Of a DNA stretch of 64,000 nucleotides, positions 8,134 through 17,600 are shown in pieces. Under the pieces are notes generated by a model that searched no databases, was not told the origin of the DNA, and worked only from the letters and a program-made list of their open reading frames with translations. Position 1 is the first letter of the stretch; each line of letters begins with the position of its first letter. The translations under genes and the position numbers were made by a program. The DNA is from an uncultured Clostridia bacterium. GTDB lineage: Bacteria > Bacillota > Clostridia > Christensenellales > DTU072. The DNA lies in assembly GCA_944363505.1 (NCBI GenBank), contig CALVUD010000002.1:146516-210515 (forward strand). The letters are read 5' to 3'.

Positions 8134-10133
8134 TTTTGTCCTCCGAGCTTAGCGGAAAAGTTGTCCACCTTGTTGAAGTTGGCTTTTTCGTTGATAAACT
8201 CCTTGCGCTTGTCCGCGCCCGTACCCATCAGAAGCGAGATCATCTCGTCGGCTTCCGCCGCGTCCTCTACGGTGACGCGCGTCAGCGTGCGGGTCTTTGG
8301 ATTAAGCGTCGTTTCCCACAGCTGATCGTCGTTCATCTCGCCCAAACCTTTATAACGCTGGAGATTGTAACTGCCGCGCATCGACGAAAGTATTCTGTCC
8401 AGTTCCTGGTCGTTATACGCGTATCGGGTCTCCCCTTTCTGCGTTATCCTGTACAGCGGAGGCATGCCCAGATAAACGTGCCCTTCCGTAACGAGCTGAC
8501 GCATGTACCTGTAAAAGAAGGTCAGCAGCAGGCAACGGATATGCTCGCCGTCGTGGTCGGCGTCCGCAAGAATGATGATCTTGTCGAACTTCAGGTTTTT
8601 GATATTGAAATCCTTGTCGAAGTCGGTGCCGAGCGCGTAAATAATCGTGTTTATTTCGGCATTGCCCAGAATATCGACCTTCTTTACCTTTTCGGTGTTC
8701 AGCGGCTTGCCCCTCAGCGACAGCACCGCCTGGAAAGTGCGGTCCCTGCCCTTTTTGGCGGAGCCGCCCGCCGAATCGCCCTCGACTATAAACAGCTCGT
8801 TACGGGAATAGTCGCGCCCGGAACACATCGAAAGCTTACCGATGGCGTTCTTGCCCGTCATGCTGTTTTTGGAATTGCGCATCGCCTCTTTGACGCGCTT
8901 TTCCTCGGCGCGCGTCTTTCCCGCGTTGATCGCGAGTTTTGCGATCATCTGCGCGACGTCCTTGTTGCGCGATTCGGACAGATAAGCCGTCATCTTCTCG
9001 TAAACGAGGCTGTCCATCAGTCCCTTTACCTCGGGATTGCCGAGCTTGGTTTTGGTCTGACCCTCGAACTGCACCTGCTTTAGTTTGAGGTTTATCACCG
9101 CGGTCATGCCTTCGCGGTAGTCCTCGCCCACAAGCTGCAAATCCTTTTCCTTTATCAGCTTGTTACGCTTGATGTATTCGTTCATCGCCTTGGTGAACGC
9201 GAGTTTGAAACCGGTTTCGTGCGTGCCGCCCTCGGTGGTCGGGATATTGTTGACGTAGGAAATTATGTTTTCGACGAAAGTGTCCGTGTACTGAACGGCA
9301 ACCTGAAGCTTCAATCCGTTTTCGGGAGATTCCGCCTCGAGATATATGACTTTGTCGCTGCGTACCTCCTTGGTTTCGTTGAGGCTCTTTACAAAATCGG
9401 TCAGACCGCCTTTATATCGGTATTCGTAGCGTTTGATCTCACCCGTTTCCTCGTCGGGAGCGCGCCTGTCCTCGAAGGTGAACATCGTGCCTTTGTTCAG
9501 GAAAGCCAGTTCTTTCAGACGCTGACGTATAGTCCTCGCGTCGAAATCCACCGTTTCGAAAACGTCCTTGTCGGGTTTGAAACGCACCTTGGAACCGCGC
9601 ACGGAGGTCTTGCCCGTTTCGTGGAGCGGATCGACGGATACGCCCGAATGAACGGTGCCGTCGGGATCGTCTACCCTGGCGAAACGCTCGAAATAAACTT
9701 TTTTTCCGGTATAGACTTCGACTTCCAACCACTCCGAAAGCGCGTTGACGACCGATGCGCCAACGCCGTGGAGACCGCCGCTGTATTTATAGTCGTCGTT
9801 GGAAAACTTGCCGCCCGCGTGCAATCTCGTAAAAACCAGATCGACGCCCGTCTGTTTATGGACTTTATTGACGTCCACGGGAATACCTCTGCCGTTGTCC
9901 CTGACGGAAACGGAGCCGTCCTCGTAGATCACGACGTCCACGGTGTCCGCGAATCCGTTCATTACTTCGTCAACCGCGTTGTCCACTATCTCCCATATCA
10001 GGTGATGCAGACCACGCGGACCGGTCGAGCCGATATACATGCCGGGACGTTTTCTGACGGGTTCCAGCCCCTCCAACACGTTAATGGCGTCGGCGTTATA
10101 TTGGGAATGAGTAGTTTCGGTTTTCTTCGCCAT
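8130..10133 (-). CDS. parE: DNA topoisomerase IV subunit B (ParE)
   Basis: This 667-residue GHKL ATPase/TOPRIM subunit has ATP-site motifs EIVDNAVDE, DNGRGIPV and GGLHGVGASVVNALS. Its TOPRIM motifs are EGDSAGGSAKKGRDR and DADHDGEHI. The frame runs upstream to 10166, but the start is set at 10133 (MAKKTETTHSQYN) because a GGAGG box lies just before it. It partners ParC, encoded directly downstream with an ATGA overlap. A strong promoter precedes it, so parE leads the parE-parC-der-aminotransferase run. Confidence 0.88.
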   Translation of the reverse strand: MAKKTETTHSQYNADAINVLEGLEPVRKRPGMYIGSTGPRGLHHLIWEIVDNAVDEVMNGFADTVDVVIYEDGSVSVRDNGRGIPVDVNKVHKQTGVDLVFTRLHAGGKFSNDDYKYSGGLHGVGASVVNALSEWLEVEVYTGKKVYFERFARVDDPDGTVHSGVSVDPLHETGKTSVRGSKVRFKPDKDVFETVDFDARTIRQRLKELAFLNKGTMFTFEDRRAPDEETGEIKRYEYRYKGGLTDFVKSLNETKEVRSDKVIYLEAESPENGLKLQVAVQYTDTFVENIISYVNNIPTTEGGTHETGFKLAFTKAMNEYIKRNKLIKEKDLQLVGEDYREGMTAVINLKLKQVQFEGQTKTKLGNPEVKGLMDSLVYEKMTAYLSESRNKDVAQMIAKLAINAGKTRAEEKRVKEAMRNSKNSMTGKNAIGKLSMCSGRDYSRNELFIVEGDSAGGSAKKGRDRTFQAVLSLRGKPLNTEKVKKVDILGNAEINTIIYALGTDFDKDFNIKNLKFDKIIILADADHDGEHIRCLLLTFFYRYMRQLVTEGHVYLGMPPLYRITQKGETRYAYNDQELDRILSSMRGSYNLQRYKGLGEMNDDQLWETTLNPKTRTLTRVTVEDAAEADEMISLLMGTGADKRKEFINEKANFNKVDNFSAKLGGQK

Positions 10134-10169
10134 CGTTCCTCCGAAGTGTAAATTGAAATAGCACAAAAT

Positions 10170-10198
10170 ATAGTACCATACTATTTATAAAATGTCAA
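10170..10198 (-). promoter_or_regulatory. Sigma-A promoter of parE
   Basis: The minus strand reads TTGACA (10198-10193), 17 bases, TACTAT (10175-10170), about 37 bases upstream of the parE ATG. Confidence 0.7.
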
Positions 10199-10259
10199 TA
10201 TGTTGGGGTATATTGCGCGCGAATGTGCGCGTAAAGCGCCTACAAGCGCAGAAAATCTT

Positions 10260-10955
10260 TCATTCTCCCAGCGAGCGAAGCGTATTTAAAAGTTTTTCGC
10301 TGAGACGTTCCTTTTCCTTTACGACGACGTGAGTGGGACGGCTTCTGACGACCTCGACGACCGCGTTGACGTCGGCGTTTTCGGTAAGGCGCGGCACGAC
10401 GTGCTCGCGCTCCGCGGAAACACTCTTTATGCGCTCCGCGGAAAAAACCTCTATGCCGTTATCCTCGTCGACGGTGAGAAAATACGGTACCAATGCGTAA
10501 ACGTCCTCGGCGGAGGAGCATTGTTTCAGTAATAACGCCGCAAGTTCTTTCAGTCCGCTCCAGCCCTCTTTCAGGGCTTCCAGCCTGAAATCCACCAAGG
10601 TTTTCAAGGCTATTTCCCTTTCGCCGCGCACGGCTTTTCTGACGCGCTTGAGTTCCTCTTCCTTTTCCACGCTCATCAGTGCGCCTATCAATGCGTATAT
10701 TTCGTAATCGGTATTTTGGTAATCCTTTGAGAGCGGTTCGAGTTCCCTGAACTTATAAAACGAACATACGGTTTCGCCGATAACGTCGAAAACGGCTTCG
10801 CCCGATACGGGTTTTATCGGCACGATCCTGACGAATTGACGGTGTTTCTCGGTTAAAAATTCGACGCCTCGGGCTGAAAGCGACTCCGATATATACTTTA
10901 GCTCTCCCTCCTCCCCGTTACCGATCAGAAGGGAGGGCGTAACTGATTCGGTCAT
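10260..10955 (-). CDS. Hypothetical protein, YtxC-like
   Basis: The 231-residue protein has no signal peptide or membrane segment. Its central part LVDFRLEALKEGWSGLKELAALLL and its closing beta-rich region (VNAVVEVVRSRPTHVVV) follow the layout of YtxC, a putative sporulation protein of Bacillus and Clostridia. Similarity is by pattern only and the family assignment is weak. It lies 20 bp downstream of rnc and is probably the last gene of the rpmF-plsX-rnc unit. The function is unknown. Confidence 0.5.
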   Translation of the reverse strand: MTESVTPSLLIGNGEEGELKYISESLSARGVEFLTEKHRQFVRIVPIKPVSGEAVFDVIGETVCSFYKFRELEPLSKDYQNTDYEIYALIGALMSVEKEEELKRVRKAVRGEREIALKTLVDFRLEALKEGWSGLKELAALLLKQCSSAEDVYALVPYFLTVDEDNGIEVFSAERIKSVSAEREHVVPRLTENADVNAVVEVVRSRPTHVVVKEKERLSEKLLNTLRSLGE

Positions 10956-10975
10956 AACCCTATTATATGAAAGAA

Positions 10976-11692
10976 TTATTTTATTGATACCGAATTGTCG
11001 CCCTCTGAAAGTTTCCCGAGCGCTTTGCAGGCCGCCACGCGCTCCGCGATCTTTTTGGATTTTCCCGCGCCGCTGCCGACCAGTTCGCCGTCGATATACG
11101 CATGCGCCACGAACCCGTTAAGCAACGCGCCGCCGTCAGCCTCTTTACTGATTATTTCGGCGCGGAGCGCGCGTTTGGCGGCGTATTCGTAAAACTCGGA
11201 TTTAAAGTCGTTACCGACAGAACCGATTTTACCGTTCAACGCGGAATTAAGTTCCCTTAATACGAACCGGCGCGCTTCGTCTATCCCGCCGTCCAGCATG
11301 ATGGCTCCCACGCACGCCTCGAAAACGTCTTCTTTTACGTTATCGCTCGCCACGACTTCGCCAGAAGCCTTGCCGTTGCCGTGCAGGACGTATCCGATAA
11401 TACCGATACGTTCAACCGCCTCTTTCAGCGTCGCGCCCGACACCACGCCCGATTTAAACTTGGTTAAAAAACCTTCGTCCTTGTCCGGGAATTTATCGAT
11501 AAGCTCCGTGCTGACTATCATTCCGAGTACGGAATCGCCCAAAAACTCCAGTCTTTCGTATGAAGAATGCGATTTATGCTCGTTCGCGTAAGACGAATGG
11601 GTCAATGCCGCGTCCAACAGCGACAGGTTCTTGAACTTATACCCTAATTTTCCCTCCGCCTCCGAGAGCGCGTTTCTGCGTTCAGGCTTCAC
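10976..11692 (-). CDS. rnc: Ribonuclease III
   Basis: This enzyme cleaves double-stranded RNA in rRNA processing and, in type II CRISPR systems, matures crRNA:tracrRNA duplexes. The catalytic signature ERLEFLGDSVLG is present, with a second acidic cluster EDVFEACVGAIMLDGG and a C-terminal dsRNA-binding domain (SGAGKSKKIAERVAACKAL). The frame opens at a TTG at 11710, but GGAGGG at 11706-11701 sits eight bases before a GTG at 11692, so I take that start (238 residues). It overlaps the plsX stop. It should supply the RNase III activity the CRISPR locus in this window needs. Confidence 0.93.
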   Translation of the reverse strand: MKPERRNALSEAEGKLGYKFKNLSLLDAALTHSSYANEHKSHSSYERLEFLGDSVLGMIVSTELIDKFPDKDEGFLTKFKSGVVSGATLKEAVERIGIIGYVLHGNGKASGEVVASDNVKEDVFEACVGAIMLDGGIDEARRFVLRELNSALNGKIGSVGNDFKSEFYEYAAKRALRAEIISKEADGGALLNGFVAHAYIDGELVGSGAGKSKKIAERVAACKALGKLSEGDNSVSIK

Positions 11693-12662
11693 GGTCTTCG
11701 CCCTCCGCAAGCGAAAGCGCCTGAAGTATCGCCGCGGAAACGGACTTCGCCTTCGACGAGCCGTGCGCCTTAACGACCACTTTCTCCAGCCCCAGCATCA
11801 CCGCGCCGCCGTAGGCGTTGTAATCCATCGTCGTTTTCAGCGATTTGAGCACGGGCTTTAACATGAAGTATCCGACCTTGGCTCTCAGCCCGCCGTTCAC
11901 GATGCCCTCTTTCAACAGCGTCATGAACGCGAGCGCCGTGCCCTCGCAAGCCTTCAGCGCGATATTGCCGCTGAAACCGTCCGAAACCACCACGTCGTAA
12001 TCGCCCGATAGTATCTCCCTTGCTTCCATGTTCCCGACGAAATTCAGCTTCTCGTCCGCCTTGATCGACGCGAACGCGGAACGGGTGAGGTCTGTTCCCT
12101 TTTTATCCTCTGTCCCGTTTGAAAGCAGTCCTATTCTCGGATTTCGGATACCCAGACTGCGTTTTGCCATATCAGAGCCGAGTACCGCGAAATTATACAG
12201 CATTTCGGGTTTGCACTCCGAATTGGCGCCGCAGTCCACCATTATCACCCTGCCGCCCTTGACCGTAGGCAGTACGGGCGCTAACGCCGCGCGCAATACT
12301 CCGGGTTTTCTTTTCACCAGAAGCGTCGCCGCGGTCAGGACTGCGCCCGTGCTTCCCGCAGAAACGTACCCCCTCGCATCGGGATCGGAATTCAAGACGT
12401 AAAATCCCTTGACCAGCGAGGAATTTTTCATCTTTCTGACCGCCTCCACGGGGGCCATGTCGTTGGTGATGACGTCGGGGGCTTCGACCACTTCGACGCG
12501 CGCGGAATCGAAAGAATATTCCTTCAGCAGCGCGTTTATCTCGTCCGATTTACCGGTTAAGACGACCTTAAACCCCTCTCTTTCGGAAAGAGCGTTCACG
12601 GCGCCCGATACTATCTCGCGGGGCGCGTTATCCCCGCCAAAAGCGTCGACAACAATTTTCAT
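11682..12662 (-). CDS. plsX: Phosphate acyltransferase PlsX
   Basis: The 326-residue protein begins MKIVVDAFGGDNAP, the family signature, and has DVVVSDGFSGNIALK near the active site. PlsX makes acyl-phosphate from acyl-ACP for phosphatidic acid synthesis. The order rpmF-plsX-rnc is a common bacterial arrangement, though plsX is usually followed by fab genes, which are missing here. A hairpin terminator separates it from rpmF, suggesting attenuation of the downstream genes. Confidence 0.95.
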   Translation of the reverse strand: MKIVVDAFGGDNAPREIVSGAVNALSEREGFKVVLTGKSDEINALLKEYSFDSARVEVVEAPDVITNDMAPVEAVRKMKNSSLVKGFYVLNSDPDARGYVSAGSTGAVLTAATLLVKRKPGVLRAALAPVLPTVKGGRVIMVDCGANSECKPEMLYNFAVLGSDMAKRSLGIRNPRIGLLSNGTEDKKGTDLTRSAFASIKADEKLNFVGNMEAREILSGDYDVVVSDGFSGNIALKACEGTALAFMTLLKEGIVNGGLRAKVGYFMLKPVLKSLKTTMDYNAYGGAVMLGLEKVVVKAHGSSKAKSVSAAILQALSLAEGEDREA

Positions 12663-12675
12663 GATCTTTTTCCTT

Positions 12676-12705
12676 AAAAAAATAATGGGAAGCCAACGGC
12701 TTCCC
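12676..12705 (-). terminator. Intrinsic terminator or attenuator between rpmF and plsX
   Basis: On the minus strand GGGAAGCC-GTT-GGCTTCCC forms an eight-base-pair hairpin followed by ATTA and a run of seven T. It lies between the rpmF stop and the plsX start, so it probably lowers plsX-rnc transcription relative to rpmF. Confidence 0.75.
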
Positions 12706-12711
12706 GACGAA

Positions 12712-12903
12712 TCAGTCTTCTTTCTTTTCCTTGGGAACTACAACCTGTCTGCCGTTGTAGTAGCCGCAATTCGGACAAACCCTGTGGCTGAGTATCTGAG
12801 TATGGCACTGCGGGCACTCCGCCAGATTGGGAGCGGTCAGCTTCCACTGAGCGAAACGCGTGTTTCCTCTCTGCTTCGACACTTTACATTTAGGTACTGC
12901 CAT
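12712..12903 (-). CDS. rpmF: 50S ribosomal protein L32
   Basis: The 63-residue protein begins MAVPKCKVSKQRGNTRFAQW and carries a zinc ribbon with CPQC and CPNC, the zinc-binding form of L32. A perfect AGGAGG box precedes the ATG. The DUF177/YceD gene that usually precedes rpmF is absent; ackA lies directly upstream. Confidence 0.97.
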   Translation of the reverse strand: MAVPKCKVSKQRGNTRFAQWKLTAPNLAECPQCHTQILSHRVCPNCGYYNGRQVVVPKEKKED

Positions 12904-12948
12904 GTTGCACCTCCTATCTTTAACGTAGAAATTCTATCAAGCCCGTTT

Positions 12949-12977
12949 ATTATATACAATTAAAAACGGGTTGTCAA
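12949..12977 (-). promoter_or_regulatory. Sigma-A promoter of rpmF
   Basis: The minus strand reads TTGACA (12977-12972), 17 bases, TATAAT (12954-12949), an exact consensus promoter lying just after the ackA stop. It fits the high demand for a ribosomal protein. Confidence 0.85.
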
Positions 12978-12987
12978 ACGATTTTTC

Positions 12988-14211
12988 CTATTTACGGATA
13001 TTCCCCGCCTTTTCGGCAAGTTCCTTGGCGTCGCGCGCGATAACCAGTTCCTCGTTGGTCGGAATTACGACGACTTTGACCTTGGAACCGGGCTTATGCA
13101 ATTCTACCGGACCCTTAGCCGAGAATCCCGAAGAATTCTTTTCAAAGTCGAAATCGACGCCGAACACCTCGAGTCCTTTCATTATAAGTTCGCGGGCAAA
13201 CGGAGAATTTTCGCCGATACCGCCGGTGAACACGATACAGTCGAGTCCGCCCATAGCGGCGACGTAAGAACCGATGTATTTCCTGACCCTGTAAGCGAAC
13301 ATGTCGAACGCCAGCTTGGCGCGCTCGTCGCCCTTGGCGCAAAGCGCGGTCAGATCCCTGCAATCGGAATACCCGGCGATACCCTGGAATCCGCATTCCT
13401 TGTTCAGATAAGTTACTATCTCGGAAGCGGTCTTTCCTTTCTGCTCCGCTAAAAATCCTACCGCCGCGGCGTCGATGTCGCCGCTCCTGGTACCCATGAC
13501 CATGCCTTCGAGAGGAGTCAGTCCCATGCTCGTGTCCACGCACTTTCCGTCGACGACGGCGGCGAGCGAAGAACCGTTGCCGAGGTGGCAGGTTACGACC
13601 TTGGAGCCTTTGAAGCCGAGGTATTTCACCGCTTCGCCCGAAACGAATTTATGCGAAGTTCCGTGGAAGCCGTACTTCCTGACGCGGTATTTTTTATAGT
13701 CCTCGTATTTTATCGCGTACATATAAGCGTATGCCGGCATGGTGGAATGGAACACGGTGTCGAAAACCGCGACGTTGATCTTGTCGGGCATAAGCTTTAA
13801 GCAACTGCGTATGCAACCGATGTTGGCAGGCATGTGCAAAGGTCCCAGCACCGTGTTACGGTCGCAAATCTTCAGCACCTCGTCGTCGACTATGACCGAA
13901 GAAGTGAAATCCTCGCCGCCGTGGAGAACCCTGTGCCCTATCGCGCCCACTTCGTCCATAGAGGCGACCACTCCCTTTTCGGGATCGGTCAGCGCTTTCA
14001 TGACCATTTCGAAGGCTTCCGTATGATCGTTGATAAGGCGTTCGACCACAATGGTCTTGTCGGAAGCGCCTATCACGTCCTGCTTCAGCTTTCCCGTAAG
14101 TCCGGTACCTATCTTTTCGACGATGCCTTTGCCTATCGTCGATTCGTCCGTCGTATCGATGACCTGATACTTCAGCGACGAACTTCCCGCGTTCAACACC
14201 AGTATTTTCAT
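12988..14211 (-). CDS. ackA: Acetate kinase
   Basis: The 407-residue protein begins MKILVLNAGSSSLKYQ, the first phosphate-binding motif of the ASKHA fold. It has the family signature VRKYGFHGTSHKFVS and the adenosine motif GGIGENS. It converts acetyl-phosphate and ADP to acetate and ATP. It lies 60 bp downstream of pta on the same strand, so the acetyl-CoA to acetate ATP-yielding route is encoded as a unit. This suits the ferredoxin-linked 2-oxoacid oxidation encoded elsewhere in the window. Confidence 0.97.
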   Translation of the reverse strand: MKILVLNAGSSSLKYQVIDTTDESTIGKGIVEKIGTGLTGKLKQDVIGASDKTIVVERLINDHTEAFEMVMKALTDPEKGVVASMDEVGAIGHRVLHGGEDFTSSVIVDDEVLKICDRNTVLGPLHMPANIGCIRSCLKLMPDKINVAVFDTVFHSTMPAYAYMYAIKYEDYKKYRVRKYGFHGTSHKFVSGEAVKYLGFKGSKVVTCHLGNGSSLAAVVDGKCVDTSMGLTPLEGMVMGTRSGDIDAAAVGFLAEQKGKTASEIVTYLNKECGFQGIAGYSDCRDLTALCAKGDERAKLAFDMFAYRVRKYIGSYVAAMGGLDCIVFTGGIGENSPFARELIMKGLEVFGVDFDFEKNSSGFSAKGPVELHKPGSKVKVVVIPTNEELVIARDAKELAEKAGNIRK

Positions 14212-14271
14212 TTTATCACCTGTTCCGTAATGTCGTATTATGGATTATTTTGTAGCTGAAGCTACCGATTA

Positions 14272-15264
14272 TTATTGCAAAGTGGTAATTGCGACGACGC
14301 CCACGACGTCGGCAACGCTGCATCCGCGCGACAGGTCGTTTACTGGGCGGGCAAGACCCTGACAAATAGGTCCGATAGCGTCGACGTTACCGAAACGCTG
14401 AACGAGTTTATAACCTATGTTACCGGACTGAAGGTCGGGGAAGACAAGTACGTTCGCGCTGCCGGCGACTCTGGAGCCGGGCGCCTTTATCGCGGCGACC
14501 TTGGGAACGATCGCGGCGTCGAGCTGAAGTTCGCCGTCCACGTCGAAATCGAGATCCGTTCTGGCTTTCAGAGCCTCGGTCGCGGCAACGACCTTTGCCA
14601 CGTTGGGGTGGGATGCGGAACCTTTTGTCGAGAATGAAAGCATCGCCACTTTGGGAATTTTGATACCCGCTATATCCTTTGCCGATTCCGCGGAAGCTAT
14701 CGCTATGTCCACGAGCTGTTCGGCGGTGGGATCGGGAATGACCGCGCAGTCGCCGTAAACCATTGCGCCGTCGTCGCCGTAGGGGGAACCCTCGGGAAGT
14801 CCCATTATGAAGCAACCGCTGACGGTCTTGATTCCGGGGCGGGTCTTGATTATCTGAAGCGCGGGGCGGAGTACGTCGCTGGTGGCGTTGACGGAGCCGG
14901 CTACCATGCCGTCTGCGTCGCCGCTTTTGACCATCAGGCAACCGTAGTACAGCGGATTCTTGACCCAGATTTGCGCCTTTTCTTCGGTCATGCCCTTTTC
15001 CTTTCTGAGTTCGTACAAAAGGCTTGCGTATTGATCGGCTTTCTCGCTGGTGGCGGGATTTACTATCTCTATGCCGCTGAGGTCCGTGTCGCCCGCTTTT
15101 GCCCATATGACGCGCTCGTCGCCCAGAAGCGTTACTTTGGCGATTTTTTCACGCGTTATGATCGCCGCCGCCTGAATTATACGGATCTCTTCACCTTCCG
15201 CCAGAACGATGTGTTTATCCAGCTTTTTTGCGCGTTCGATAATCGATTCCATTATTTTGGACAT
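14272..15264 (-). CDS. pta: Phosphate acetyltransferase
   Basis: The 330-residue protein is the short, single-domain Pta common in Bacillota. Recognisable parts are IVLAEGEEIRI, MVAGSVNATSDVLRPALQII and the C-terminal DLQSGNIGYKLVQRFG with RPVNDLSRG. It converts acetyl-CoA to acetyl-phosphate. The frame runs back to 15282, but GGAGG stands six bases before the ATG at 15264, so that start is preferred. It is followed by ackA. Confidence 0.96.
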   Translation of the reverse strand: MSKIMESIIERAKKLDKHIVLAEGEEIRIIQAAAIITREKIAKVTLLGDERVIWAKAGDTDLSGIEIVNPATSEKADQYASLLYELRKEKGMTEEKAQIWVKNPLYYGCLMVKSGDADGMVAGSVNATSDVLRPALQIIKTRPGIKTVSGCFIMGLPEGSPYGDDGAMVYGDCAVIPDPTAEQLVDIAIASAESAKDIAGIKIPKVAMLSFSTKGSASHPNVAKVVAATEALKARTDLDFDVDGELQLDAAIVPKVAAIKAPGSRVAGSANVLVFPDLQSGNIGYKLVQRFGNVDAIGPICQGLARPVNDLSRGCSVADVVGVVAITTLQ

Positions 15265-15384
15265 ATCAGCCTCCAAATACATCTTGATTTTCGGTAATTT
15301 CGGTATATAATTATATATGACCTATAGTATATTACTACTATAGCGCGCATAAAATCAAGTAATTTACCAAATTTCGGGAGCGAT

Positions 15385-16578
15385 ATGAAGATAACTGCGA
15401 TAATATGCGAATATAATCCTTTGACTAACGGACACGCCGAACACCTTAGGCGTGCACGGGAAGAAACGGGCGCGGACACGATACTCTGCGTGATGAGCGG
15501 CAGCTTCACACAGCGCGGAGAAGCCGCCGTCGCCGATAAATACATGCGCGCGGAACAGGCGATATACGCCGGCGCCGACATCGTCGTCGAACTGCCCACG
15601 ATCTATGCCGTTTCGCCGGCGGACAACTTCGCATACGGCGCGATCAAAACGATTTCGGCGTTTCCCGACGTCCACTACCTAAGTTTCGGTTCCGAATGCG
15701 GCGACCTCGACGCGATAAAGCGAGCGGCAAACTTTCTCGCAAACGAACCCGAGGAGTTTAAGGAAGTATTGAAGCTGAACCTGAAAAACGGACTGGCGTA
15801 CCCGAAAGCGAGAGCGGAGGCGCTGAAAACTTATGCCCTCTCACATCCCGAATATTCGGAGCTAACCGACATTCTCGACGCGCCCAACAATACTTTAGCC
15901 ATCGCATACGCCGTACAGATATTAAAGGCTGGACTGGACATCGAACTGCATACGATAAAGCGTCTCGGAGGCGGTTACGATTCCACCGACATCGACGTAG
16001 ACTTTCCCTCGGCTTCGGCGGTACGCGAAGCGTTCAGGCGCGGAGAGATAAATAAAATCGCCGCCGCTGTTCCCAAAAGCGTACTCGGAATGCTCTCCGT
16101 ATGCACGCCGCAGGGCGATACTCTGGGGGATATGGAGCTGTTCAAGCTGAAGAGCATATCGGGCTACGACCTCGAAAATTATTACTGCGTCACGGGCGGC
16201 ATACATAACCGACTTAAGATAGCGGCAAAGGACTCCACCGACATCAACGAGCTTTTGGAAAAAGCCAAGACCAAGAGTTTCACCATGGCGCGCCTGAAAA
16301 GGATATGTCTGTACGCGCTGTTCGACATAACCAAACAGGACTGGACGGACGCGCTGAACGCGCCGCCCTACGTCAATATCCTCGCCATGAAAAAAGACAG
16401 GCGCGACATCCTCAGCAATCTGTCTTTGGGTTGCAAAAACGTTTTGACGCGCTATTCCGACGTCAATCGCGTGGACAAAAGCCTCAGAAAGTTCATAAAA
16501 CTCGACTTTTCTACGCAGGGAACATTGGAGATAATCAACCGCTCGGGCGTATTCTCCAAAAAGATGCTGTTGATCTGA
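15385..16578 (+). CDS. tmcAL: tRNA(Met) cytidine acetate ligase TmcAL
   Basis: The 397-residue protein begins MKITAIICEYNPLTNGHAEH, the nucleotidyltransferase HIGH-like signature of this family, followed by VMSGSFTQRGEAAVADK. TmcAL acetylates the wobble cytidine of elongator tRNA-Met using acetate and ATP. A GGGAG box precedes the ATG. It is divergent from pta and convergent with a ylbJ-like gene, and the two genes are also near each other in Bacillus. The acetate substrate is the product of the neighbouring pta-ackA route; I draw no regulatory conclusion from this. Confidence 0.93.
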   Translation: MKITAIICEYNPLTNGHAEHLRRAREETGADTILCVMSGSFTQRGEAAVADKYMRAEQAIYAGADIVVELPTIYAVSPADNFAYGAIKTISAFPDVHYLSFGSECGDLDAIKRAANFLANEPEEFKEVLKLNLKNGLAYPKARAEALKTYALSHPEYSELTDILDAPNNTLAIAYAVQILKAGLDIELHTIKRLGGGYDSTDIDVDFPSASAVREAFRRGEINKIAAAVPKSVLGMLSVCTPQGDTLGDMELFKLKSISGYDLENYYCVTGGIHNRLKIAAKDSTDINELLEKAKTKSFTMARLKRICLYALFDITKQDWTDALNAPPYVNILAMKKDRRDILSNLSLGCKNVLTRYSDVNRVDKSLRKFIKLDFSTQGTLEIINRSGVFSKKMLLI

Positions 16579-16585
16579 ATAAGTA

Positions 16586-17554
16586 CTAAAGGAATATCGC
16601 CGCCACGGCGCTTGCCGCGGCATAGGTAAAAATCGTCTGGGCGACTTTCAGCAAAAAGAAGGTACTGCCCTTGACGCCCGCCTCGCCCAAAAAGAACATC
16701 GACTGCATCTGCACGGACATTCCGCCGAAAGACACCAGCGCCGCAATAAGCGGCGCCGTTTGTTTTATCGGCAGTCCTCCCGCCAACGATTTGATCCCGT
16801 ATGTTATTTCGACGAACCCCGCGACGAAGCCTTCGCCCGCGCCTGCGGGAATACCCAACGCTTCTGCGGCTCTCCCCGCGATGTTTACGATTCCCGTTTC
16901 GCTCAGAAGCTGAATCGCCACGTTGAATAGTATCATGCACGCAGCAACGGTCAGCGCAGCGGACACGGTGTTGCCGAGCGCTTCCCTGAAAGCTTTGACC
17001 GCGTTCAGGCGTTCGGAAGATTTTACTTCGCTAAATGAATAAGCGGGTTTATTCAGCCTGACGAACACCGCGCCGTTAATCACGCTACCCAGAACGTGCG
17101 CCAGCATTATCAGCGCTCCCGCTCTGAAATCGCCCAGAAGTTTCACGCCCACGCTGCCCAGTATGAACAACGGTCCCGCCGTCGATCCGAACGCCAATAT
17201 CCCCGTCAGCGCTCCGTCGTCGATACAACCGCATTTTTTCAGTTCGGATATCGTTTTTGCGCCTATCGGATACCCTGATATCAGACTTACGGCAAAGACG
17301 TACCCTCCCGCGCCCGTGGTCGAAAACAGGCGCTTCGCGGGTTTAGAGAGCAGTTTGAACAATATCTCCGCGCTCCCCGAAAGCGTCATGAACGAGGTCG
17401 CGAACGCAAACGGTACGAGCGACGGCATTACGCTTCCGACGAACAGTTCCCAGCCGCGGTATGCCGCCCCGAGATACGGTTCGGGCTTTACGGCGATCAG
17501 TATTAGCGCGGCGGAAAACAGCGCGCAGCTAAAATACCTCTTAATTTTCGACAC
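16586..17554 (-). CDS. YlbJ-like sporulation-associated membrane protein
   Basis: The 322-residue protein has about eight membrane segments and a repeated nucleoside-recognition (Gate) pattern. One copy holds SLISGYPIGAKTISEL and GILAFGSTAGPLFILGSVG, the other VEITYGIKSLAGG. This is the layout of YlbJ, required for spore cortex formation in Bacillus. The GTG start has an AAGGA box about 13 bases upstream. It is convergent with tmcAL, with seven bases between stops. The family is fairly clear; the role in sporulation is taken from homology, and sporulation by this organism is not shown. Confidence 0.75.
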   Translation of the reverse strand: MSKIKRYFSCALFSAALILIAVKPEPYLGAAYRGWELFVGSVMPSLVPFAFATSFMTLSGSAEILFKLLSKPAKRLFSTTGAGGYVFAVSLISGYPIGAKTISELKKCGCIDDGALTGILAFGSTAGPLFILGSVGVKLLGDFRAGALIMLAHVLGSVINGAVFVRLNKPAYSFSEVKSSERLNAVKAFREALGNTVSAALTVAACMILFNVAIQLLSETGIVNIAGRAAEALGIPAGAGEGFVAGFVEITYGIKSLAGGLPIKQTAPLIAALVSFGGMSVQMQSMFFLGEAGVKGSTFFLLKVAQTIFTYAAASAVAAIFL

Positions 17555-17600
17555 TATAAACGATATTCCTTATCCGCGCGGAAAATGATTTTAAAATCCG

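Noticed and set aside
8136..10151. Long plus-strand ORFs opposite parE (315 and 310 codons)
   Set aside because: They mirror the GC-rich codon positions of a highly conserved gene, have no recognisable motif and no ribosome binding site.
14235..14262. Small hairpin GTAGC-TTCA-GCTAC between pta and ackA as a terminator
   Set aside because: Only five base pairs and no T tract. It is more likely incidental or a weak mRNA-processing structure.
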